Assembly: GCF_003149745.1 (NCBI RefSeq)
Contig: NZ_QGEG01000004.1
Span: forward strand, 62,001-126,000
DNA from: Flagellimonas aquimarina
GTDB taxonomy: Bacteria; Bacteroidota; Bacteroidia; Flavobacteriales; Flavobacteriaceae
DNA: 64,000 nucleotides
Reading direction: 5' to 3'
Shown: piece after piece, positions 34,194-43,651 of the stretch
Layout: each line of letters begins with the position of its first letter
Position numbering within the stretch: position 1 is the stretch's first letter
Notes under the pieces: model-generated
Databases searched by the model: none
Seen by the model: the letters and a program-made list of their open reading frames with translations, nothing else
Told to the model about the DNA's origin: nothing
Made by a program: the position numbers and the translations under genes

Positions 34194-34908
34194 AAATCGG
34201 AGGCCAATTTCCGTTTGAGCTTACATCTGTAAGTGAGCCAACTTTAATCTCGGTACCATTTACCTCTTCAACACTTTGATGTGCGTTTTCTCTTGCCAAC
34301 AAATCTTTTGGTTGATCGTAAAGAATAATATCTTTTTTGGTTTTAGCCTCAAAAACGTGTGCTTTATAGCCTTGCTTATCAATGATGTCGGCTTTCATTT
34401 CAAATTTTTCACCTCCTTGAGCATAAGGAACATCCATCATGGATTTGAAGCGGTCATCATTTTTAAATAATGAATCTTTGACTTTAACAAACCCTAAAGT
34501 ATCAATGATAATAGTATCCTTTTGAAGTTCAATACCGTAAGTCTTATCAAACCTCATAAAAGAAGAATCTCTTTGTTGGGTAATGGTATAGCTTCCCGTA
34601 TCCACAAATTTAACTAAACTGTTAAAATCTTTGGCGAACCTTCCATTTACAGTTTTGTAAGCTTCTTGTGAATCTCTAATATCTTTAAGCTTAGCAATGA
34701 CTTGAGTGAATCTTTCTTTTCTAACCTTATTAAATTCAATAGGAGCATTAATGGATTGATAAATTTTATATCCTAAGAATATACTTAAAAGACCAAATAC
34801 GATAACAAGAACTGGTTTTATCTTTTGAGGTAAAAATTTATCAATTAAGAATACTAGGCCTATGGTCAAAAGGCATATAACTAAAACGATAATAATTAAG
34901 TTTAACAT
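34171..34908 (-). CDS. Membrane protein with pseudopilin-like region
   Basis: 245 residues from ATG 34908; an earlier in-frame start at 34950 adds only 14 residues. Two hydrophobic helices (about 2-23 and 30-50), then KLKDIRDSQEAYKTVNGRFAKDFNSLVKFVD, which recalls the stalk-to-head part of type II/IV pseudopilins (helix followed by AYxxxNGxYAxxFxxL). No prepilin peptidase site is visible. The C-terminal part is hydrophilic. I do not recognise a named family. Overlaps the DUF3822 gene by 23 bp. Confidence 0.75.
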   Translation of the reverse strand: MLNLIIIVLVICLLTIGLVFLIDKFLPQKIKPVLVIVFGLLSIFLGYKIYQSINAPIEFNKVRKERFTQVIAKLKDIRDSQEAYKTVNGRFAKDFNSLVKFVDTGSYTITQQRDSSFMRFDKTYGIELQKDTIIIDTLGFVKVKDSLFKNDDRFKSMMDVPYAQGGEKFEMKADIIDKQGYKAHVFEAKTKKDIILYDQPKDLLARENAHQSVEEVNGTEIKVGSLTDVSSNGNWPPIYDRKKKN

Positions 34909-35015
34909 ACTAATATTGTCTTTCTGAGTTAATTTAGCGGTTACAGACAAATCTACAATTTTTTTTTAATCACGAAACTTTTTGCTTTAAAAATCCATGC
35001 TATCTTTAGAAGCTT

Positions 35016-36455
35016 ATGAATGACCCTACACCTTCAGGATTTTTAACCATTCTAATTGAAAAATTTCCGCATACTCCAACTATTAAACAAGGTTTGGCAA
35101 TGGAAAAGCTTGCCAATTTTGTTTTAAATGGAAAAAATGAGGAAGTTTTTCTCTTGAAAGGATTTGCCGGGACAGGCAAAACCACAATTGTTGGAACTGT
35201 AGTAAGTAGTCTATGGAAAGTGAAAATGAGTTCGGTTCTAATGGCACCAACAGGCCGTGCAGCAAAGGTTATGTCTGTTTATTCAGGTAATAAGGCATTT
35301 ACTATACACAAGAAAATATATTTTCCAAAAAAACAAGCTGGTGGAGCTATCCGATTTGTTCTGGCTCCCAACAAGCATAGAAATACACTTTTTATTGTTG
35401 ATGAAGCTTCCATGATACCGGACACTCCGGCGGATTCTAAACTTTTTGAAAATGGATCTTTGTTGGATGACCTCATGTTTTATGTATACTCAGGTCATAA
35501 TTGCAAATTGCTGCTTATTGGGGATACGGCGCAGTTACCGCCTGTAAAATTGGATTTAAGTCCAGCATTGGAAGAACAAAGACTTTCTCTAAATTATAAT
35601 AAGGAAGTTGAGTTTTTGGAATTGGATGAGGTTATGAGGCAGAGCAATGACTCTGGAATTTTGTACAATGCAACAAACCTTAGGGAACAATTACAATCTC
35701 ATTTTTTTGAAGAATTCAAATTTGAAGTGAACGCTTTCAAAGATATTGTAAGATTGATTGATGGTACTGAAATACAGGAAGAAATAGATACCTCATATAG
35801 CCAAAATGGGAGGGAAGAGACCGCAATAATAGTTCGTTCCAACAAGCGTGCAAACTTATATAACAAAAACATAAGGGAGCGTATTTTGTTTTTGGATAAT
35901 GATTTGGCGGTTGGTGATTATATGATGGTGGTGAAGAACAACTATTTTTGGTTAAGACCCAATTCAGAAGCGGGATTCATTGCCAATGGCGATATCATTG
36001 AAGTGTTGGAGTTGTTTTCTATAAAAGAATTATATGGGTTTTCATTCGCCGAGGTAAAAGTGAAAATGGTGGATTACCCAAACCAGAAACCTTTTGAAAC
36101 TGTATTGTTGTTGAATACGATCAACGCCGAAACCCCTTCACTTTCCTATGAAGAAGGCAATAGATTATACCAAGAAGTCTTAAAAGATTATGCCCATGAA
36201 AAATCGAAGTACAAAAAATTTCTTGGTGTAAAGAACAATAAATTCTTCAATGCACTTCAGGTTAAATTTTCATACGCCATAACGTGCCATAAATCGCAAG
36301 GGGGACAATGGAATACAGTTTTTGTGGAACAACCATACCTGCCCAATGGGGTGGACAAAGATTATTTAAGATGGTTGTATACTGCGGTTACAAGAGCTAG
36401 GCAAAAACTATTTTTAATAGGATTTAAAGATGATTTTTTTCTTGACAAGGAATAA
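35016..36455 (+). CDS. RecD/Dda-like SF1 DNA helicase
   Basis: 479 residues. Walker A GFAGTGKTT (49-57), motif Ia MAPTGRAAKVM, Walker B LFIVDEASMI, motif III LIGDTAQLPPV, and the C-terminal TCHKSQGGQW and LYTAVTRARQKLFLIGF motifs of UvrD-like helicases. Compact, without RecD accessory domains, close to phage Dda and the short RecD2-type helicases. It is likely to act in repair or recombination; no RecBC partners are nearby. DUF4126 follows after 18 bp. Confidence 0.9.
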   Translation: MNDPTPSGFLTILIEKFPHTPTIKQGLAMEKLANFVLNGKNEEVFLLKGFAGTGKTTIVGTVVSSLWKVKMSSVLMAPTGRAAKVMSVYSGNKAFTIHKKIYFPKKQAGGAIRFVLAPNKHRNTLFIVDEASMIPDTPADSKLFENGSLLDDLMFYVYSGHNCKLLLIGDTAQLPPVKLDLSPALEEQRLSLNYNKEVEFLELDEVMRQSNDSGILYNATNLREQLQSHFFEEFKFEVNAFKDIVRLIDGTEIQEEIDTSYSQNGREETAIIVRSNKRANLYNKNIRERILFLDNDLAVGDYMMVVKNNYFWLRPNSEAGFIANGDIIEVLELFSIKELYGFSFAEVKVKMVDYPNQKPFETVLLLNTINAETPSLSYEEGNRLYQEVLKDYAHEKSKYKKFLGVKNNKFFNALQVKFSYAITCHKSQGGQWNTVFVEQPYLPNGVDKDYLRWLYTAVTRARQKLFLIGFKDDFFLDKE

Positions 36456-36473
36456 CTTATTTTAGACAAAACC

Positions 36474-37049
36474 ATGGGAATGGCACCAGATACCATAATA
36501 AGTATATTTTTAGGAATAGGCTTAGCTGCATCAGTTGGGTTTAGAGTTTTCTTGCCACTTTTTGCGCTCAGCTTAGCTGCATATTTAGGTGTGTGGGAGC
36601 TTAATGAAAGCTGGCAGTGGATAGGAAGTTTAGCTGCACTTATAACCCTGGGAGTGGCCACTTTTGTCGAAATATTCGCTTATTTCATTCCTTGGGTGGA
36701 CAATGCACTTGATAGTGTAGCAGTTCCTTTAGCCGCTATTGCAGGTACTGCCGTGGTGGTATCTACCGTTGCTAATTTAGATCCAGTTGTTACATGGTCT
36801 CTGGCAATTATAGCGGGTGGCGGAACAGCTACAGCAATAAAAGGAGCAAATGCCGCTGGAAGGCTAACCTCTACGGCAACTACTGGTGGAATTGCCAATC
36901 CTGTTGTGGCTACAATTGAAACTGGAACTGCAGTAGCCGTATCAACGGCTTCCATATTAGTTCCACCAATAGCAGCAATTCTAGTTATTATAATATTGAT
37001 TGTAATTTTTAGGATTTACCGTAAGTTGAGACCAAAACCAAAGAGATAA
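36474..37049 (+). CDS. DUF4126 membrane protein
   Basis: 191 residues, rich in Ala, Val and Ile, with about five membrane segments. Family signature near the start: LGIGLAASVGFRVFLPLFALSLAAY, and later GTATAIKGANAAGRLTSTATTGGIANP, then a C-terminal helix and basic tail KLRPKPKR. DUF4126 proteins are of unknown function. It may be co-transcribed with the helicase and kdsB. Confidence 0.9.
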   Translation: MGMAPDTIISIFLGIGLAASVGFRVFLPLFALSLAAYLGVWELNESWQWIGSLAALITLGVATFVEIFAYFIPWVDNALDSVAVPLAAIAGTAVVVSTVANLDPVVTWSLAIIAGGGTATAIKGANAAGRLTSTATTGGIANPVVATIETGTAVAVSTASILVPPIAAILVIIILIVIFRIYRKLRPKPKR

Positions 37050-37074
37050 TAATATCAAACTAATATAAGTAGGA

Positions 37075-37803
37075 GTGAAGATAATTTCTATGATACCGGC
37101 TAGGTACCAAGCCTCAAGATTTCCTGCAAAACTTATGCAGGACTTAGGCGGTAAACCGGTCATTGTAAGAACCTATGAAGCAGCTGTGCAAACCGGTTTG
37201 TTTGATGAGGTTTATGTGGTTACGGACAGTGATATCATCTTTGATACCATTTCTGCAATTGGCGGTCACGTGATTATGAGTAAAACGGAGCACGAAAGCG
37301 GTAGTGATAGGATTGCTGAGGCTGTTGAAAATATGGATGTTGATATTGTAATTAATGTTCAAGGAGATGAACCCTTTATTGATGGAGAGAGCTTAACAAA
37401 GGTCATAAAGGTTTTTGAAGCAGATGTTGATGGCGAAATAGACTTGGCCTCCCTAATGACCCCAATTACAGACTGGGATGAAATTTCCAACCCAAATACG
37501 GTAAAAGTAATAGTGGACAACCAAGATTTTGCACTTTATTTTTCGCGTTCCCCCATTCCTTACCCAAGAGATGAGAATGTTGAGGCAATATACCATAAAC
37601 ACAAAGGAATTTATGCCTTCAGGAAAAGAGCTTTGTTAGATTTTCAACGATTGCCCATGCTTCCTCTAGAGGCCAAAGAAAAAATAGAGGCAATACGGTT
37701 TTTGGAATACGGAAAAAAAATAAAAATGGTTGAAACACATGTCACTGGTATAGAAATTGATACTCCAGAAGACCTAGAACGAGCTAAAAAAGCATGGAAA
37801 TAG
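37075..37803 (+). CDS. kdsB: 3-deoxy-manno-octulosonate cytidylyltransferase
   Basis: 242 residues from a GTG start. It activates Kdo to CMP-Kdo for lipopolysaccharide. Seen: [55 protein letters not shown]. The next gene (HAD) overlaps by 10 bp, then kdnB follows with a 1-bp overlap, forming an LPS-sugar operon. Confidence 0.97.
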   Translation: MKIISMIPARYQASRFPAKLMQDLGGKPVIVRTYEAAVQTGLFDEVYVVTDSDIIFDTISAIGGHVIMSKTEHESGSDRIAEAVENMDVDIVINVQGDEPFIDGESLTKVIKVFEADVDGEIDLASLMTPITDWDEISNPNTVKVIVDNQDFALYFSRSPIPYPRDENVEAIYHKHKGIYAFRKRALLDFQRLPMLPLEAKEKIEAIRFLEYGKKIKMVETHVTGIEIDTPEDLERAKKAWK

Positions 37804-38498
37804 ATTTCAAGGATATAAAGGTTATCGGGTTTGATGCCGACGATACGTTATGGGTGAACGAAACCTATTTTAGGGAAACTGAAGAACGTTTTGCAGAATT
37901 GTTAGAGGGTTATGAAACCAAGAACAAAGTGGACCAAGAGCTGTTTAAAATGGAGATGGATAACTTAGGGCTTTATGGTTACGGAGTGAAAGGATTTATG
38001 CTTTCAATGATAGAATCTGCCCTTGACCTATCAAATAACAAGATTCCACAAGAAACTATTTTAGAAATTTTAAGCTTGGGTAAAAAGATGATTTCCCATC
38101 CTGTAGAATTACTGGACGGTGTTGAAGAAGTATTGAGCAAGTTGGTCAACAAGTACAGGTTAATTGTCCTTACCAAAGGAGATTTATTGGACCAAGAACG
38201 AAAACTTGAGAAATCCGGAATCTCTAAATATTTTCATCATGTGGAGGTGCTTAGCGATAAAAAAGAGAGTAATTACAAAAACTTATTGGAGCATTTGGAA
38301 ATTGATGTGAGGGAGTTTTTGATGATAGGAAATTCTTTAAAGTCGGATGTATTACCTATATTGAATATTGGGGCAAATGCGGTTCATGTGCCATTCCATA
38401 CAACTTGGGCACATGAGATGGTTACAGAAGTGGAACAGGTGAACAATCACTTGAAGTTGAACAGCCTTAAAGACATTTTGAAGTATTTGGATAACTGA
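37794..38498 (+). CDS. HAD hydrolase, YjjG-like
   Basis: 234 residues. HAD motif I FDADDTLW with nucleophile Asp14 and Asp16, motif II VLTKG, Lys and motif III in a late [13 protein letters not shown]. The insertion between motif I and II is a C1 helical cap, so it is a subfamily I phosphatase, not the capless KdsC-type Kdo-8-phosphate phosphatase. Overlap with kdsB (10 bp) and kdnB (1 bp) ties it to Kdo metabolism, but the substrate is unproven. Confidence 0.88.
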   Translation: MEIDFKDIKVIGFDADDTLWVNETYFRETEERFAELLEGYETKNKVDQELFKMEMDNLGLYGYGVKGFMLSMIESALDLSNNKIPQETILEILSLGKKMISHPVELLDGVEEVLSKLVNKYRLIVLTKGDLLDQERKLEKSGISKYFHHVEVLSDKKESNYKNLLEHLEIDVREFLMIGNSLKSDVLPILNIGANAVHVPFHTTWAHEMVTEVEQVNNHLKLNSLKDILKYLDN

Positions 38499-39625
38499 TG
38501 AAGACAGAGAACAATTTGAAGAAAAAGCAAAGAACATCAAACCAGAACACTTCGTACCGTAATTTCCCCATGGTACCAAGAGTGGTTTTTGGACAAGGTA
38601 GTTTTAATCAGTTAGGTGATATCCTATTGCCCAAGCGCCTTAATTCTGAAGCCCCATTTATTTTTTTGATTGATGATTTTTTTGAAAAGAGAGAACTTGT
38701 TGGCCGTATTCCGATGATGTTCAATGATGAGGTAATTTTTGTATCCGCAGAGGAAGAACCCAAAACGGCACAAGTTGATGCGCTTGTCAAAAGAATTAAA
38801 GAAACATTTGAAGAATTGCCATCAGGAATTATTGGCATAGGAGGAGGAACGCTTTTAGATTTGGCTAAGGCCGTTGCAATACTGTTAAACAACAAAGGCA
38901 AAGCGCAAGATTATCAAGGATGGGACTTGGTTGGTAAACCATCTTTGTACCATGTAGGGATTCCAACCATTAGTGGAACAGGGGCGGAAGTTTCTAGAAC
39001 AACAGTGCTATTGGGACCTGAGAAAAAACTTGGGATCAATTCTGATTTTACTACATATGATCAAGTTATCCTAGACCCAGATTTAACTATAACAGTACCA
39101 AAAGAACAATGGTTCTATACTGGTATGGACTGTTTTATTCACTGCATAGAATCATTGAATGGAACCTATTTGAATGCATTTAGCCAGAGCTATGGGGAAA
39201 AAGCTCTTGAACTTTGTGAAGAGGTTTTCTTGCAAGATGTTCCAATTATGGAGTCGAGGGATAAGCTGATGATGGCATCTTGGCATGGAGGCATGAGTAT
39301 TGCCTACTCTCAGGTTGGTATTGCCCACGCTATGAGTTATGGGCTCTCTTATCTTCTTGGTATTAAACATGGAATTGGAAACTGTTTGGTTTTTCAACAC
39401 CTTGAGGAATTTTATCCAGAAGGGGTCCGGTTGTTTAAAAAAATGTTAGAAAAGCATAAGATCCTTCTTCCTAAAGGAGTTTGCTCCAATTTGACCCAGA
39501 ATGATTTTGATATTTTAGTAAATGTTGCATTAGGCATGGAAGCACTCTGGGAAAATGCGCTTGGAAAAGAATGGAAGAACATCATGACCCCAGAACGTCT
39601 TCAAGAACTTTATCAAAAAATATAG
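38498..39625 (+). CDS. kdnB: 3-deoxy-D-manno-octulosonate 8-oxidase (KdnB)
   Basis: 375 residues, iron-dependent alcohol dehydrogenase fold. Seen: FGQGSFNQLGDIL, GIGGGTLLDLAKA, GIPTISGTGAEVSRT, QWFYTGMDCFIHCIES, GMSIAYSQVG, HGIGNC and LEEFYPEGV. These agree closely with Shewanella KdnB, which oxidises the C8 hydroxyl of Kdo so that the aminotransferase KdnA can make 8-amino-Kdo. Position in a kdsB operon is the same as in Shewanella. The N-terminal 20 residues are basic and may be an extension. No KdnA is in the window. Confidence 0.85.
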   Translation: MKTENNLKKKQRTSNQNTSYRNFPMVPRVVFGQGSFNQLGDILLPKRLNSEAPFIFLIDDFFEKRELVGRIPMMFNDEVIFVSAEEEPKTAQVDALVKRIKETFEELPSGIIGIGGGTLLDLAKAVAILLNNKGKAQDYQGWDLVGKPSLYHVGIPTISGTGAEVSRTTVLLGPEKKLGINSDFTTYDQVILDPDLTITVPKEQWFYTGMDCFIHCIESLNGTYLNAFSQSYGEKALELCEEVFLQDVPIMESRDKLMMASWHGGMSIAYSQVGIAHAMSYGLSYLLGIKHGIGNCLVFQHLEEFYPEGVRLFKKMLEKHKILLPKGVCSNLTQNDFDILVNVALGMEALWENALGKEWKNIMTPERLQELYQKI

Positions 39626-39673
39626 GAGTTTTTACAGGCTCTCAAACTTTCTTAAGAAGATTAAACAACATGC

Positions 39674-40213
39674 ATGCACAAGCTTTCTAAGTTTTTATAT
39701 TTTAAAGTATTGGGTTGGAAGCTTATAGGTTCATTTCCCAAAGTGGATAAATGTGTAGTAATTGTGGTTCCCCATACACATTGGATGGATTTCTTTTTAG
39801 GCCTAATAGTTCGGAAAGTTCTTAATGAGGAAATCAATTACATTGGAAAGAAAAGTCTTTTTAAACCTCCATTTGGATGGTTTTTTAGATGGACGGGAGG
39901 AGCACCCATAGACCGTTCCAAAAGTTCCAATACGGTTGAAAGCATTGTAGGAATTTTTAAAGAAAGAAAGGTTTTTAGATTTGCCTTGGCACCGGAAGGC
40001 ACAAGAAAAAAAGTATCAGAACTAAAAACAGGCTTTTACCATATTGCAGTAATGGCACAAGTTCCTATTGTGGCCGTTGCTTTTGATTTTGGAAAAAAGC
40101 AGGTCAAGATATCCGAAGCCATTTATCCCACTGGCGAAATGAAGGAAGATTTTAAAATATTCCATAATTTCTATAAAGGGGTTTTAGGAAAAGTGCCCGA
40201 ATACAGTTTCTAG
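39674..40213 (+). CDS. 1-acyl-glycerophosphate acyltransferase-like protein
   Basis: 179 residues of the PlsC superfamily. HX4D motif HTHWMD (His34, Asp39), GRxPIDR-type GGAPIDRSK, PEGTRKK, and VPIVAVAFDF. Short and with no obvious membrane anchor. It acylates a glycerophosphate or related acceptor. Last gene of the kdsB-HAD-kdnB group (48-bp gap); it converges with the next gene with a 4-bp stop overlap. Confidence 0.85.
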   Translation: MHKLSKFLYFKVLGWKLIGSFPKVDKCVVIVVPHTHWMDFFLGLIVRKVLNEEINYIGKKSLFKPPFGWFFRWTGGAPIDRSKSSNTVESIVGIFKERKVFRFALAPEGTRKKVSELKTGFYHIAVMAQVPIVAVAFDFGKKQVKISEAIYPTGEMKEDFKIFHNFYKGVLGKVPEYSF

Positions 40214-40704
40214 ATTTTTTTTAAAACCTTTGGTTTAGGTTTTTCCGCTTTTTTGGTGTTTCCAGGAAATACAATATTTGTGCTTGAGTAAGAACTCCCA
40301 AATGTAACGGCGGCTGAATATACCTGATTTATGGCATCCACAACTTGATGCTCCGAGAGCTCCGCCAATGGATGTGTGAAAACGGACCAGATAATTTCAT
40401 CACTTAAAGCATACTTTACGTCTAATGCTGAATGGAAGTTGGCCACAAACGCATTTAGTAATTCTTCTTCACCAATTTCTTCCCGTTTTATAATGGGTGA
40501 AATAATACGCATTCTATTTGCATTCTCATCATAAATACAGATTAGCATATTCTCTTTGATTAAAAACTGGATGGAATTACCGTTCACTTTAACGGTATCC
40601 GCTTCTTGTTCTATGAGTTCAACAAGTTTGGCAGAGGTCATTTCTTGAGAATAGGTGACTCCTACCGTAAATAGCAGAACAAGCGTGGTGATTATGTTTC
40701 GCAT
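40210..40704 (-). CDS. Exported YbjN-like protein
   Basis: 164 residues from ATG 40704; the upstream in-frame start at 40737 would precede the signal peptide. Signal peptide 1-20 (ends TYSQ). The mature part shows the YbjN / type III chaperone-like pattern: IQFLIKENMLICIYDENANRMRIISPI, then ANFHSALDVKYALSDEIIWSVFTHPLAELSE. Basic tail KKAEKPKPKVLKKI. The fold call is by pattern and is moderate. Role in the envelope unknown. Confidence 0.65.
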   Translation of the reverse strand: MRNIITTLVLLFTVGVTYSQEMTSAKLVELIEQEADTVKVNGNSIQFLIKENMLICIYDENANRMRIISPIIKREEIGEEELLNAFVANFHSALDVKYALSDEIIWSVFTHPLAELSEHQVVDAINQVYSAAVTFGSSYSSTNIVFPGNTKKAEKPKPKVLKKI

Positions 40705-40770
40705 AGCGGAATAGTTTGTTATTTGGTCGCCAAACAATTCCTTACTTACAAATCAAGGTTTAAATAGATG

Positions 40771-41481
40771 TTACTCTTGCATGGTATGGTAGACATTTTG
40801 GACATCGTCATCCTCTTCAATTTTTTCCAGTAGTTTCTCTACTTCCAAAACCTGTTCTTCACTGAGTTGCTTGGTCACTTGGGGAATGCGTTCAAACCCA
40901 GATGATAAAATCTCAATCTCTCTTGATTCCAATTCTTTCTGAATAGACCCAAAACTTTCAAAAGGAGCATAAATTAGAATACCATCTTCGTCAACAAAAA
41001 CTTCTTCTGCTCCAAAATCAATCATTTCCAATTCAAGCTCCTCTGGATCTATTCCCTCAGCAGGAATACGGAAATTGCATGTATGGTCAAACATGAACTC
41101 CACAGAACCGGATGTTCCCAGACTCCCGTTACATTTATTAAAATAACTTCTAATGTTTGCAACAGTTCTTGTATTGTTGTCTGTTGCGGTTTCTACAAGT
41201 ATGGCTATACCGTGGGGCGCATAACCTTCAAATAAAACTTCTTTATAGTCACCTAGGCTTTTGTCGCTCGCTCTTTTAATCGCTCGCTCCACGTTGTCCT
41301 TGGGCATGTTGACGGACTTGGCATTTTGAATTACTGCTCGCAGTTTGGAGTTGGAGTCAGGGTCTGGCCCTCCTTCTTTTACCGCCATTACAATATCCTT
41401 GCCTATGCGTGTAAAGGCTTTGGACATAGCGGACCAACGTTTCATTTTTCGCGCTTTTCTAAATTCAAATGCTCTTCCCAT
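40771..41481 (-). CDS. YebC/PmpR (TACO1) family protein
   Basis: 236 residues. MGRAFEFRKARKMKRWSAMSKAFTRIGKDI start, SKLRAVIQNAKSVNMPKDNVERAIKR, GYAPHGIAILVE, TDNNTRTVANIR. The family was described as a DNA-binding regulator and more recently as a ribosome-associated factor helping translation through difficult motifs. Full-length. Monocistronic in appearance. Confidence 0.95.
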   Translation of the reverse strand: MGRAFEFRKARKMKRWSAMSKAFTRIGKDIVMAVKEGGPDPDSNSKLRAVIQNAKSVNMPKDNVERAIKRASDKSLGDYKEVLFEGYAPHGIAILVETATDNNTRTVANIRSYFNKCNGSLGTSGSVEFMFDHTCNFRIPAEGIDPEELELEMIDFGAEEVFVDEDGILIYAPFESFGSIQKELESREIEILSSGFERIPQVTKQLSEEQVLEVEKLLEKIEEDDDVQNVYHTMQE

Positions 41482-41558
41482 GAATTCTTTTTGGTTATGG
41501 ATAGGGGCAAATTTAGCAAAAAATGCCCCTTTATCAAGCGTTGCTTAGTACAAGGGAC

Positions 41559-41846
41559 TTATTTATTATTGACAATTTTTTCTATGCTTTTGGCAAGGTC
41601 GAAATCATTTTGTGTAATGCCACCCACATCATGCGTGTTAAGTTTGATGGTAAGGTTGTTGTAGACGTTTTCCCAATTGGGGTGGTGGTTTTGTTTTTCA
41701 CATTCAAAGGCAATCCTTGTCATTATGGAAAAGGTGTCTTTAAAATCTTGGAATTTAAATGATTTCCAAATTGAACCTTCATTATAGGCCCAGCCTTTAA
41801 TATCTTTTAAGGATTCTTCAATTTGATCAGCGCTTAACTTTTTCAT
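41559..41846 (-). CDS. phhB: 4a-hydroxytetrahydrobiopterin dehydratase
   Basis: 95 residues, the whole PCD/DCoH domain. It dehydrates 4a-hydroxytetrahydrobiopterin, the by-product of pterin-dependent aromatic hydroxylases. Catalytic HHPNW (His54, His55) and the family ending LNTHDVGGITQNDFDLAKSIEKI. No phenylalanine hydroxylase gene is nearby. Confidence 0.95.
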   Translation of the reverse strand: MKKLSADQIEESLKDIKGWAYNEGSIWKSFKFQDFKDTFSIMTRIAFECEKQNHHPNWENVYNNLTIKLNTHDVGGITQNDFDLAKSIEKIVNNK

Positions 41847-41911
41847 AAACTTTCATTTTTTCTAAAGTTAGCTAAATCACTTACAAAAGGTCAAAAGGGA
41901 TGTTTAAAAAA

Positions 41912-42733
41912 TCAATCTACTGTAATATGGTCGTCTATAATATCCTGATAACTAGTTCTAAGGTTTTTAGGAAGTTTGTTGTCTTTGGGCAAGGCTGCCA
42001 AATATCTGTCTTCGTTGGTGGTAAACACCCTTTTCAATAAGGGATGAAAATTACCCATGCGTTTTATGATCTCTTTAATGAATTCTTCATGTTGAATTAA
42101 ATCAATACTGCCCAGGTGAAAAATACCGCTTTTGTCCCTATTGATCAAATAGTGGATTTGTTGGGTGAGTTTGTCATCATTGGTGACATTTATGATGAGA
42201 TTTGGAAACACTTCGATGGGCTCATTATTCTCCAAATTTGTTTTAATCTCCCTAACCCTGGGGGATAGGTTTCCAAAGACCATAGGCACTCTTAAAATAG
42301 CAGTTTTCTCCTTGGGTAGCCGCATCATCATGTTTTCAATTTTGATCTTGAGTCTGCCATAAACACTTTCAGAAAGTGTTTTGTCAAATTCATAAGAAGG
42401 AAATTTACTATAGGCATCAAAAACATTGGCGGAAGAAATGAAGTACAATTTGGCCTTATGCTTTAAAAGGTATTCCATTAAATGTTGATGTGCCTGAATC
42501 TGAGCGCCAAAATTTCCTCGTAATGCTGAAATGATTAAATCTGGATTTACCTTATCCAAAACATAAAAAATATCGTCTTCCTCAAGGTCATACCTATAAA
42601 ACTGCTTATTTGTAGAGAAAGAGGAATTGGAACAGTAGGTGCCATATGTATCAAAATAGGAACAGAGTTCTTTGTAGATAGCATTGCCTATAAAACCACT
42701 TGCTCCAAGTATAAGTATCTTTTTCTTATCCAA
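41912..42733 (-). CDS. RmlD-like sugar-nucleotide SDR protein
   Basis: 273 residues. Extended SDR: NAD-binding GASGFIGNAI (10-19), YFISSANVFDAYSKFPSYEFDKTLSESVYGRLKIKIE with Tyr and Lys of the YxxxK site, RVPMVFGNLSP. Closest in pattern to dTDP-4-dehydrorhamnose reductase-like proteins. No other nucleotide-sugar genes are near. It follows glsA by 3 bp, so it is in the same message. Substrate not determinable. Confidence 0.82.
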   Translation of the reverse strand: MDKKKILILGASGFIGNAIYKELCSYFDTYGTYCSNSSFSTNKQFYRYDLEEDDIFYVLDKVNPDLIISALRGNFGAQIQAHQHLMEYLLKHKAKLYFISSANVFDAYSKFPSYEFDKTLSESVYGRLKIKIENMMMRLPKEKTAILRVPMVFGNLSPRVREIKTNLENNEPIEVFPNLIINVTNDDKLTQQIHYLINRDKSGIFHLGSIDLIQHEEFIKEIIKRMGNFHPLLKRVFTTNEDRYLAALPKDNKLPKNLRTSYQDIIDDHITVD

Positions 42734-42736
42734 ATA

Positions 42737-43651
42737 TTAAAATATTGACAAACCGGTATCGGTTGTTAGTTTTTCCAAAGCAAGCATACCAAGCTTGGAA
42801 TTTCCTTTTCTATTTAATCCTGGTGACCAAGTGGACACGCAAAATTTATTGGGCAATAATGCGACAATACCTCCTCCTACACCACTTTTACCGGGTAAGC
42901 CCACTTCAAAAGCAAATTCACCGGCTTCATCATAAAAGCCGCAGGTAAGCATTATGGCATTGATACGTTTTACCTGTGGTAATTTTAGATAGTTGTCATT
43001 TTGAAGGCAGTTGCCACGGTTCATAAAAATATAGAAGACTTTCACCAATTGTTTGCATGACATTCTAATTGAACAAGCGTGAAAATAAAAATCCAATACC
43101 GTTTCTACATCATTCTTCAAGTTTCCAAAAGACTTTATCAAATATGCGGCTGCATAGTTTCTAAATCCAGTTCTTTTTTCAGATGCTGCAACTTTCTCAT
43201 CATAGGATATAGAAGAATCATTGGCGATACCCTGAACATATTTTAAAAAATCTGACTTTGGATTTTTTAGATTGGAAATAAGAATATCACTTATAACAAT
43301 GGCTCCCGCATTGATCAGGGGATTCCGTGGAATACCGTTTTCCATTTCCAATAATGATAGATGGTTGAATGGATCCCCGGATGGTTCCACGCCAACACGT
43401 TTCCACAAACCTTCACCAATCATGGAAAAAGCCATGGAAAGAGACATTACCTTTGAAATACTCTGTATTGAAAACTGTTCATTGGAATCTCCTGCACTGT
43501 ATTCAATTCCATTGGTATCCAATATGCAGATACCAAACTTGTTGGGGTCAATATTAGAAAGTTCCGGGATATAGCTAGCCACCTTGCCCTTGTCCTTTTG
43601 CCTTTTGGTTTCATTGACAATGTCGTTTATAATAGGCTGAAAATTTTGCAT
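42737..43651 (-). CDS. glsA: Glutaminase A
   Basis: 304 residues, serine-beta-lactamase-like fold. It hydrolyses L-glutamine to glutamate and ammonia. Catalytic SxxK with Ser64 and Lys67 (SIQSISKVMSL), NAGAIVISD, YAAAYLIKSFGN, GLPGKSGVGGGIVALLP. The ATG abuts the gcvT stop with no gap; the SDR gene follows 3 bp later, giving gcvT-glsA-SDR as one transcript. Confidence 0.96.
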   Translation of the reverse strand: MQNFQPIINDIVNETKRQKDKGKVASYIPELSNIDPNKFGICILDTNGIEYSAGDSNEQFSIQSISKVMSLSMAFSMIGEGLWKRVGVEPSGDPFNHLSLLEMENGIPRNPLINAGAIVISDILISNLKNPKSDFLKYVQGIANDSSISYDEKVAASEKRTGFRNYAAAYLIKSFGNLKNDVETVLDFYFHACSIRMSCKQLVKVFYIFMNRGNCLQNDNYLKLPQVKRINAIMLTCGFYDEAGEFAFEVGLPGKSGVGGGIVALLPNKFCVSTWSPGLNRKGNSKLGMLALEKLTTDTGLSIF

